From: an uncultured Eubacteriales bacterium
Lineage (GTDB): Bacteria > Bacillota > Clostridia > Oscillospirales > CAG-272
Direction of reading: 5' to 3'
Assembly (NCBI GenBank): GCA_900547565.1
Contig: URHI01000077.1
Coordinates: 1 to 10,270 of the forward strand
DNA length: 10,270 bases
Positions 6,130 to 10,270 of this stretch are shown here, piece after piece; the stretch's first letter is position 1; the number at the start of each line of letters is the position of its first letter. The position numbers were made by a program, and so were the translations under genes. The notes below the pieces were generated by a model that saw nothing but the letters and a program-made list of their open reading frames with translations, searched no databases and had not been told where the DNA came from.

Positions 6130-6156
6130 AAATCCCCCCGTGAAACGGGGGGATTT
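6130..6156 (+). terminator. Intrinsic terminator after the XRE gene
   Basis: An 11-bp perfect stem (AAATCCCCCCG at 6130-6140, CGGGGGGATTT at 6146-6156) with loop TGAAA is followed by CAGTTTC. It begins 5 nt after the stop codon. The A/T-flanked GC stem is typical, though the T-run is short. Confidence 0.85.
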
Positions 6157-6163
6157 CAGTTTC

Positions 6164-6224
6164 GGGCAAAGCCCTAAATACTACTGGCTACGCACAAGTG
6201 CGTTATAGATTGGCCTGACGGCCA
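6164..6224. repeat. Three short palindromes beside the TnpA remnant, possible IS200-type end
   Basis: GGGC/GCCC (6164-6174, loop 3), ACGCAC/GTGCGT (6190-6203, loop 2) and TGGCC/GGCCA (6211-6224, loop 4) follow one another just past the 3' end of the transposase remnant. IS200/IS605 elements end in subterminal hairpins recognised by TnpA rather than terminal inverted repeats, so this may be the old right end. The exact boundary cannot be placed. Confidence 0.4.
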
Positions 6225-6232
6225 TGCAACTG

Positions 6233-6484
6233 TTACTTACTATCCATAAATTGGTCCCATGGGTTGAACATTACTAACCGGCCGCTTTCCTGCTCCCTTT
6301 TCAACTGATCTGCAATGTATTCTTTTATTGCCTTTGTGTTTTTCCCCACGGTATTTACGTAATATCCCTTACACCAAAATTTGCGGTTTCGGTATGCAAA
6401 CTTCATATTACCGTATTTCTGGAATATCAACAGTGAGCTTTTTCCTTTGAGATACCCTACAGATCTCAGATCTACAATATGCTG
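6233..6484 (-). pseudogene. tnpA: IS200/IS605-family TnpA remnant (C-terminal half)
   Basis: From about nt 6457 down to the TAA at 6233 the frame encodes 74 residues matching the C-terminal half of clostridial IS200-type Y1 transposases: GYLKGKSSL, KYGN...RNRKFWCKGYYVNTVG, then KEYIADQLKREQ and a Phe-Asp-rich tail. The Tyr pair in GYYVNTVG includes the catalytic tyrosine of helix alphaD. Full proteins are about 150 residues. The HUH histidine motif and N-terminal half are absent here: upstream of 6457 the frame reads unrelated sequence and meets a TGA at 6485-6487. No ribosome site precedes it. It is a decayed, single-strand-type transposon insertion between the XRE gene and recG. The element could not move by itself. 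Confidence 0.85.
6461..6473. repeat. Palindrome AGATCT-C-AGATCT at the truncation point of tnpA
   Basis: Two AGATCT palindromes are separated by one base and begin 4 nt beyond the last recognisable tnpA codon. The position suggests a rearrangement or insertion junction. Confidence 0.3.
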
Positions 6485-6540
6485 TCACAGCAAGCAAAGG
6501 ATCTGATATTCCGATACGTATTCATATACTACAACCGTAT

Positions 6541-6734
6541 TCGAATTTACACGGCAAATCCTGACATCTTGCCGCCGTCGCTCTACAGGCTTACGTCTGT
6601 CGAGCGAGACGCATGACCACGCGCCGCATTTTCGCCCTCAGTCGCTACGCGCCTTCGGAACGAAATTGTTTACATTATGCAATTGTGTTATACATACACT
6701 GATTAAACAACTCCATGGTCTCTCATTCTCAGCA
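6541..6734. other. Gene-free stretch with structured GC-rich DNA
   Basis: I see no convincing gene between the TnpA remnant and the recG stop. The stretch at about 6550-6660 is GC-rich and holds inverted repeats: GGCAA/TTGCC (6553-6557, 6569-6573), and GCTC-T-ACAG with CTGT-C-GAGC (6580-6588, 6597-6605). It is followed by AT-rich DNA to 6734. On the minus strand a 25-codon open piece (about 6660-6586, containing GENAARGHASRSTDVSL) might be the decayed end of a TnpB-type gene, but this is weak. No terminator for recG is evident. Confidence 0.35.
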
Positions 6735-8864
6735 TCAGCTGATATCCGCATTTTCAATTCGGAACATAGCCTCTGCCGCCATTCTCAGCTCCGTATGCTG
6801 CTCAAGTCCGGGATCAGACTCCACAAGCTCACGCGCAGCGTCTGTTGCGGCTGTCATAAGCTCCGTGTCGTCACACATACCCGCCAGCCGGAAGCGTACT
6901 CCGCCGCTCTGGCGCAGACCGCCCTCCTGACCTATACTGCCTACAAAATCCCCCGGCCCGCGCATGGCAAGGTCGGTTTCGGCAATGGCGTAGCCATCAT
7001 AAACCGTGTGCATAGTCTCAAGCCGGCGGCGAGCCTTCTCGCCCTTGGCATCTGACACCAGGACACAGTATGATTTACGTCTGCCTCGTCCCACACGTCC
7101 GCGCAGCTGATGCAGCTGAGACAGCCCGAAGCGCTCTGCGTTTTCAACGATCATCAGGCAGGCATTAGGCACGTTGACACCAACCTCGATCACTGTTGTG
7201 GAGACCAGCACATCACATTCACCCTCCGCAAACGAGCGCATGACACTCTCCTTGTCGTCCGCAGACAGCCTTCCATGTATCAGGCCGACGCGAAGTCCCG
7301 GCAAACGTTCGGAAAGCTCAGCCGCATATGTCTCAACCGCTTTGAGCGGCGGTTGTGACTTGTCCGGCTCGCGAAACAACGAAATGTCGGCCATACTTAT
7401 CTCATTGTCGCCGCACTCACGCTCCTCTATCGCAGGACAAACTATATAAACCTGTCCACCTTCTCCGCACAACCGTGTAATAAATGCGTCCAGGCGTGAC
7501 CGGTAGCTCTCGTCCACCACAAACGTATCGACACGCTGACGCCCCGGCGGCATTTCGTCAACACGTGAAATATCGAGATCGCCGTAAATCACCAGTGCCA
7601 GCGACCGCGGTATGGGCGTTGCGCTCATGACGAGCACGTGAGCATTTTTATTTTTTTCCGCAAGCGTTGCGCGCTGTGTAACGCCGAAACGGTGCTGCTC
7701 ATCGGTAACTATAAGCCCCGGAGCGGCAAACTCAACGCCGCCGGATATCAGGGCGTGGGTGCCGATCACCATGTTCAGGCGTGATGCAGCATCACCCGAT
7801 GCCAGCGCAGCCTTGATGCGACGCTTTTCAGCCGCAGGTGTAGCGCCGATCAGCAAGCCGCATGCAATTCCGAGTCCGGAAAACAGCGGTGCAAGATCAT
7901 TATAATGCTGTCGCGCCAATATTTCCGTCGGTGCCATAAGCACGGCCTGTCGGCCGCTCATAACAGCCGTATACATGGCCGCCGCGGCACATATTGTTTT
8001 GCCGCATCCTACGTCACCTACAACAATGCGGCGCATGGGGATATCGCTCGCCATATCGCGGCGAATATCTTCTATAACACGCAGCTGGGCTGCCGTCAAG
8101 TGATATGGCAATAGCTCAAAAAGCGGCGAAAGGTCGCCTTCACAGCGCGGCGCCCCCGGCTTACGCTGACTGCGATGTACCGTCGCCAGTCCAAGTGAGA
8201 ACATGAACAGCTCATCAAAGATCAGCCGTCGCTTGGCAATTGCCAACGACTGGTAGTCATCGGGCACATGTATGTTGCGCAGTGCAAAGCCCAGCGTGCA
8301 AAGCGAGTTATCGTGACGTATGCCGTCCGGAAGCGGATCATACAGACGGGGAATAAGCGTCATTGCCGAGGCAATGTCCTTTTGCAGCTGCTTCTGACTC
8401 AAACCGTCGGTCAGCGGATATACGGGATAGAGCGCAGGCAGGGGCTTATCCTCGATAAACGGCTCGGATGCCGGCGACGACATGGCAAAGCCGCGTCCGT
8501 CACGCTCAACTCGTCCCCAAAAGCGAAAAACAGAGCCTATCGGAAACTTATCCTTGAGAAAATTCTGATTAAAAAAAGTAATTGTGCAACTTCCGCTCTC
8601 ATCAAAGGCGCGAAAGCGCAGGACATCCATACCGCGGCGCACGCGGACGCTGCGCGGCTCAGTCGCTACCGTGAGTATAACGGCACTTTTTATATCATCA
8701 CGTGTCGCGGCAAGCAGTGATACGTCTCCACGATTCTCATATGCCCGCGGAAAATAGAACAGCAGATCCTCCACTGTCTCCACGCCAACCCGGGCATAGG
8801 CCTGTGCGCGCACCGCACCCACTCCGTACAGCTGCCGCACAGAAAGCCGACTCAGCTCCGACAT
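6735..8864 (-). CDS. recG: ATP-dependent DNA helicase RecG
   Basis: RecG is a branch-migrating helicase that regresses stalled replication forks and processes recombination intermediates in the cytoplasm. The 709 residues fit the family (about 680-700). The N-terminal wedge/OB domain is at about 10-150. Helicase domain 1 has Walker A GDVGCGKT (283-290), APTEILARQH (311-320), Walker B DEQH (388-391) with RFGVTQR, and SATPIPR (414-420). Helicase domain 2 has STTVIEVGVNVPNA (555-568), QLHQLRGRVGRG (583-594), and the TRG-region AMRGPGDFVGSIQEG-like segment at 633-648. The start chosen is ATG 8864, because an in-frame GTG at 8873 lies inside the ribosome site. A perfect sigma-A promoter precedes it. 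No truncation or missing motif is seen. The gene appears monocistronic within this window. Confidence 0.98.
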   Translation of the reverse strand: MSELSRLSVRQLYGVGAVRAQAYARVGVETVEDLLFYFPRAYENRGDVSLLAATRDDIKSAVILTVATEPRSVRVRRGMDVLRFRAFDESGSCTITFFNQNFLKDKFPIGSVFRFWGRVERDGRGFAMSSPASEPFIEDKPLPALYPVYPLTDGLSQKQLQKDIASAMTLIPRLYDPLPDGIRHDNSLCTLGFALRNIHVPDDYQSLAIAKRRLIFDELFMFSLGLATVHRSQRKPGAPRCEGDLSPLFELLPYHLTAAQLRVIEDIRRDMASDIPMRRIVVGDVGCGKTICAAAAMYTAVMSGRQAVLMAPTEILARQHYNDLAPLFSGLGIACGLLIGATPAAEKRRIKAALASGDAASRLNMVIGTHALISGGVEFAAPGLIVTDEQHRFGVTQRATLAEKNKNAHVLVMSATPIPRSLALVIYGDLDISRVDEMPPGRQRVDTFVVDESYRSRLDAFITRLCGEGGQVYIVCPAIEERECGDNEISMADISLFREPDKSQPPLKAVETYAAELSERLPGLRVGLIHGRLSADDKESVMRSFAEGECDVLVSTTVIEVGVNVPNACLMIVENAERFGLSQLHQLRGRVGRGRRKSYCVLVSDAKGEKARRRLETMHTVYDGYAIAETDLAMRGPGDFVGSIGQEGGLRQSGGVRFRLAGMCDDTELMTAATDAARELVESDPGLEQHTELRMAAEAMFRIENADIS

Positions 8865-8870
8865 ATACGC

Positions 8871-8880
8871 CACCTCCTTT
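8871..8880 (-). promoter_or_regulatory. Strong ribosome binding site of recG, deciding the start
   Basis: Minus strand AAAGGAGGTG is followed after 6 nt by ATG at 8864. It contains the alternative GTG (8873), ruling that codon out. Confidence 0.85.
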
Positions 8881-8886
8881 TATATG

Positions 8887-8915
8887 ATTATAACCCGCCG
8901 GCAGGCACTTGTCAA
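8887..8915 (-). promoter_or_regulatory. Perfect-consensus sigma-A promoter of recG
   Basis: Minus strand TTGACA (8915-8910), a 17-nt spacer, then TATAAT (8892-8887). Both boxes are exact consensus. The spacer holds the palindrome GCCGGC within CCTGCCGGCGGG. The -10 is 22 nt before the ATG, so the leader is very short. Confidence 0.93.
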
Positions 8916-8952
8916 GAGCAGGCTGAGGCTGAAATATTTTTACCAATGACGG

Positions 8953-8981
8953 TTTACAATCGCGGCAAAATGTTATATAAT
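8953..8981 (+). promoter_or_regulatory. Sigma-A promoter of the small coiled-coil protein gene
   Basis: TTTACA (8953-8958), a 17-nt spacer and a perfect TATAAT (8976-8981) lie 36 nt before the start codon. It is divergent from the recG promoter, with about 37 nt between the two -35 boxes. Confidence 0.88.
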
Positions 8982-9017
8982 ATTAGTGATAAATTAACAC
9001 GAAAGGAACTGATTTAT

Positions 9018-9284
9018 ATGTCAAGCTGGGAAGATTTCAAAAATGATGCCTCCAAGGTAGCGTCAAAGGTGGCGGTGAAAACGGGTGAGTTGGCTGATGC
9101 CGCCGCGTTGAAAATAAAACTTCAGGGGCTGAAGCTCAGACTGTGCGAAGAATACGAAAAATTGGGACGGCTTACATACAAAGCCTCACGCACCGACGAG
9201 CAAGTTGACTGTGAGTCGCAGCTGGCAGTTATCGACAGCTTGCGGCAGGAGCTGAAAGATCTGGAAAAAAATAAAGTTTTTTGA
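9018..9284 (+). CDS. Small helical coiled-coil-type protein, unknown function
   Basis: This 88-residue protein is charged and predicted almost wholly helical. Residues 1-30 (WEDFKNDASKVASKVAVKTGELADAA) look amphipathic, and 31-85 have coiled-coil-like heptads (LKIKLQGLKLRLCEEYEKLGRL, then IDSLRQELKDLEKN). Similar short proteins with an Ala/Lys-rich start and a helical hairpin occur in Firmicutes, often with an added zinc ribbon. Here there is none (only C43 and C65). The frame is open further upstream, to about 8946, but GAAAGGA at 9001-9007 and the promoter at 8953-8981 fix the start at 9018. It is a single-gene unit between its own promoter and a strong terminator, suggesting steady independent expression. 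No function is assigned. Confidence 0.8.
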   Translation: MSSWEDFKNDASKVASKVAVKTGELADAAALKIKLQGLKLRLCEEYEKLGRLTYKASRTDEQVDCESQLAVIDSLRQELKDLEKNKVF

Positions 9285-9329
9285 CTTGCAAGTTCATCGG
9301 ATAATAGACAAACATTCTGTACGACGCAG

Positions 9330-9371
9330 AAAAATCACTTTACCGCAAAAAGGCGGTAAAGTGATTTTTTT
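9330..9371. terminator. Strong intrinsic terminator, usable in both directions
   Basis: A 17-bp perfect stem (9330-9346 with 9353-9369; core ATCACTTTACCGC) has a 6-nt loop AAAAAG. It is followed by a run of seven T on the plus strand and mirrored by five A on the left side. It ends the 88-residue protein's transcript and could also stop leftward transcription. Confidence 0.93.
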
Positions 9372-9618
9372 AATAATTAGTTAGACTATGGAAACTATAG
9401 GGATATTGTCTGTCAAGGACGATAAGAAGATGACAGGAATATCGTCTTACAGGACAATGAAGTTTATACAACTCGTACGGGTGAAAAGGTAGCGTATGGC
9501 AATACTCCAATATAGTGTAGCTTAAGAGCCCTGCCTGTCGGATAGAAAAAACACTTTGATTGTTTGTAAATTTATAAAGGTATGTCCTTCTGTAAGCAAA
9601 GTTTCCGATTTGCTGAAA
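9372..9618. other. Intergenic stretch without a convincing gene
   Basis: The DNA is AT-rich with many stops. A minus-strand open frame (9370-9684, 104 codons) overlaps the flanking hairpins, has no ribosome site and has no recognisable pattern, so I do not call it. One degenerate direct repeat is visible: GGGATATTGTCTGTCAAGGA from 9400 and GGAATATCGTCTTACAGGAC from 9436. It may be a decayed gene or mobile remnant, but I cannot identify it. Confidence 0.4.
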
Positions 9619-9652
9619 GCTTAAGCCTGTCCCCGACGGGATAGGCTTAAGC
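9619..9652 (-). terminator. Hairpin after the Gly/Pro-rich gene, probable terminator
   Basis: GCTTAAGCCT (9619-9628) pairs with AGGCTTAAGC (9643-9652), and inside it TCCC (9630-9633) pairs with GGGA (9638-9641) around loop CGAC. On the minus strand it begins 24 nt beyond the stop of the Gly/Pro-rich gene and ends in CTTTCAGC, a weak T-run. Confidence 0.6.
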
Positions 9653-9676
9653 ACGGAATCTATTACATCCGCCGCA

Positions 9677-10009
9677 TCACACAAGCAGCAGTATAATCAA
9701 CACCACCAGCGCGGCAATACCGAGAATGGGCAACAAACACCCAAAACATCCCCCATGATAATGCCGCGGAGGAGGAGGAGGTCTTCGCCAGCCGCCGCCC
9801 CACATAGGGCCTCGCGGTCCTCTCGGCCCTCTCGGTCCACCGGGAAATCCGCCCGGGCCATGCGGGCCTCCACCGAATCCTCCGGGACGCGGACCTCCCG
9901 GACCACCGCCGAATCCTCCGGGACGAGGACCTCCCGGACCACCGCCGAATCCTCCGGGACGAGGACCTCCCGGACCACCATGATGCCCTCCACCGGGTCC
10001 ACCTGGCAT
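9677..10009 (-). CDS. Gly/Pro-rich tandem-repeat protein with C-terminal TM tail
   Basis: This 110-residue protein is mostly Gly, Pro and Arg. Residues about 11-47 are built from three near-identical 12-residue units (GGPGGPRPGGFG), then come HGPGGFPGG, a GPR triplet run (GPRGPRGPRGP, 58-68), Trp/Arg/Pro (WRRPPPPPRHYH) and C88-FG-C91. A hydrophobic segment (92-110, LLPILGIAALVVLIILLLV) runs to the last residue. This is a C-tail membrane anchor with a flexible, low-complexity cytoplasmic head, or an inverted equivalent. The start ATG at 10009 is supported by AAAGGAG at a 9-nt spacing. GC is visibly higher than in the flanks because of the Gly/Pro codons. A similar style of small GPG-rich single-TM protein occurs in Clostridia, but I know no function for it. 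Confidence 0.75.
   Translation of the reverse strand: MPGGPGGGHHGGPGGPRPGGFGGGPGGPRPGGFGGGPGGPRPGGFGGGPHGPGGFPGGPRGPRGPRGPMWGGGWRRPPPPPRHYHGGCFGCLLPILGIAALVVLIILLLV
9875..9980. repeat. 36-nt tandem repeats inside the Gly/Pro-rich gene
   Basis: Three copies of a 36-nt unit start at 9875, 9911 and 9947 (each begins GAATCCTCCGGGACG on the plus strand). Copies 2 and 3 are identical for about 33 nt, and copy 1 differs at one base of the GACGCGG/GACGAGG block. The unit equals 12 codons, so copy changes would keep frame. Confidence 0.93.
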
Positions 10010-10031
10010 ATGTAATCACTCCTTTACAGAT

Positions 10032-10059
10032 CAGATAATTTTTTCAGGTACGCTGTAAA
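10032..10059 (-). promoter_or_regulatory. Candidate promoter of the Gly/Pro-rich gene
   Basis: Minus strand TTTACA (10059-10054), a 16-nt spacer and TATCTG (10037-10032) resemble a weak sigma-A promoter 22 nt before the ATG. The position after the upstream terminator makes a promoter here likely, but the -10 is poor. Confidence 0.4.
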
Positions 10060-10071
10060 CTACAAGCAAAA

Positions 10072-10101
10072 CGCGGCCCTCGTCTTACGACTCAGGCCGC
10101 G
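10072..10101 (-). terminator. Terminator of the partial gene at the right edge
   Basis: CGCGGCC (10072-10078) pairs with GGCCGCG (10095-10101), with an inner GTC/GAC pair around loop TTAC. On the minus strand it is followed by TTTTGCTTG and starts 12 nt after the stop codon. Confidence 0.75.
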
Positions 10102-10113
10102 CTGTCGCGCATA

Positions 10114-10270
10114 TTACTCAGCGTCATGTTCGCCTTCGGCGTCGTTAGCTTGCTCATCACTGTCTGCCTCGGCTTCGATGCAGACATCGCAATCGTCGCA
10201 ACCGTCATCAATAAAATCATCGGTGTCATTGTCCACGAGCTTGAAGTATTTGTTGAACAGCTTGTAGATC
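10114..10270 (-). CDS. C-terminal end of an unidentified gene with acidic, Cys-containing tail
   Basis: The last 51 residues before TAA (10116-10114) are visible; the rest lies past the window edge. They start IYKLFNKYFKLVDND, then turn strongly acidic with three Cys in CDDCDVC (residues 24-30 of the visible part) and end in an Asp/Glu/Ala-rich tail. Codon use looks genuine, and a terminator follows directly. The Cys-Asp cluster could bind metal, but too little is seen to name a family. Confidence 0.75.
   Translation of the reverse strand, partial: IYKLFNKYFKLVDNDTDDFIDDGCDDCDVCIEAEADSDEQANDAEGEHDAE

Noticed and set aside
6164..6224. tRNA or riboswitch from the clustered hairpins
   Set aside because: The stems are too short and do not form a cloverleaf or known aptamer core; position by the transposase remnant fits an element end better.
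6485..6640. N-terminal half of TnpA continuing upstream of the remnant
   Set aside because: Reading all three minus-strand frames by eye shows no HUH (HIH) motif or the usual PDHIHMLV block, and an in-frame TGA lies at 6485-6487.
8268..8720. Plus-strand open frame (150 codons) inside recG
   Set aside because: It is antisense to the conserved RecG N-terminal and OB regions, with no ribosome site or recognisable product.
9370..9684. Minus-strand 104-codon frame in the 9.4-9.7 kb gap
   Set aside because: It runs through two terminator hairpins and the 3' end of the next gene, has no ribosome site and its composition looks random.
9875..9980. CRISPR-like array
   Set aside because: The 36-nt units are directly adjacent with no spacers, in frame within a coding sequence, so they are a protein repeat.
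9755..10015. Plus-strand Ser/Arg/Thr-rich repeat frame opposite the Gly/Pro-rich gene
   Set aside because: The repeats are just the other strand of the 36-nt units. Only the minus strand has a ribosome site, a sensible TM tail and a terminator.

Overview
The window looks like chromosomal DNA from a Gram-positive, low-to-medium GC Firmicute, most likely an uncultured gut-type member of the Clostridia (Oscillospiraceae/Ruminococcaceae-like). The reasons are strong GGAGG-type ribosome sites, textbook sigma-A promoters (one perfect TTGACA-17-TATAAT), a VanY-like/DHHW envelope pair, a clostridial-style ECF sigma factor with a one-TM partner, and an IS200-type transposase remnant. The placement is inferred from gene style, since there is no rRNA or marker comparison.

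Left part, plus strand (1-4078): the 3' two-thirds of pnp (polynucleotide phosphorylase, with second RNase PH core, KH and S1 domains) ends in a GC hairpin. Next comes a probable envelope operon. It holds a membrane-anchored VanY/M15-fold protein whose zinc site is largely destroyed, a DHHW (AlgX/AlgJ-like SGNH) protein, and a small C-terminally anchored protein. A strong hairpin at 4048-4074 separates these from the next, convergent operon.

Middle (4080-6156): on the minus strand lies an AT-richer ECF sigma factor translationally coupled (ATGA overlap) to a one-TM putative anti-sigma/sensor. Divergent from it, on the plus strand, is an XRE-type regulator with two TM segments and a C-terminal zinc ribbon. 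The 261-nt divergent region holds promoter candidates for both sides and several short inverted repeats that could be operators.

Scar region (6157-6734): the C-terminal half of an IS200/IS605 TnpA with its catalytic Tyr but no HUH half, flanked by small palindromes and a GC-rich structured stretch with no gene.

Right part (6735-10270): a complete recG on the minus strand shares a back-to-back promoter region with a small coiled-coil protein gene on the plus strand. That gene ends in a very strong intrinsic terminator. After about 300 nt with no convincing gene comes a minus-strand gene for a Gly/Pro-rich tandem-repeat protein with a C-terminal TM tail. Last is the acidic, Cys-containing C-terminus of a further minus-strand gene that runs off the window.

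Nothing here is a clearly new multi-gene system. The best leads are the degenerate VanY-like protein beside the DHHW protein, the sigma/anti-sigma pair with an unrecognised external domain, the membrane-anchored XRE regulator, and the repeat-built Gly/Pro protein.
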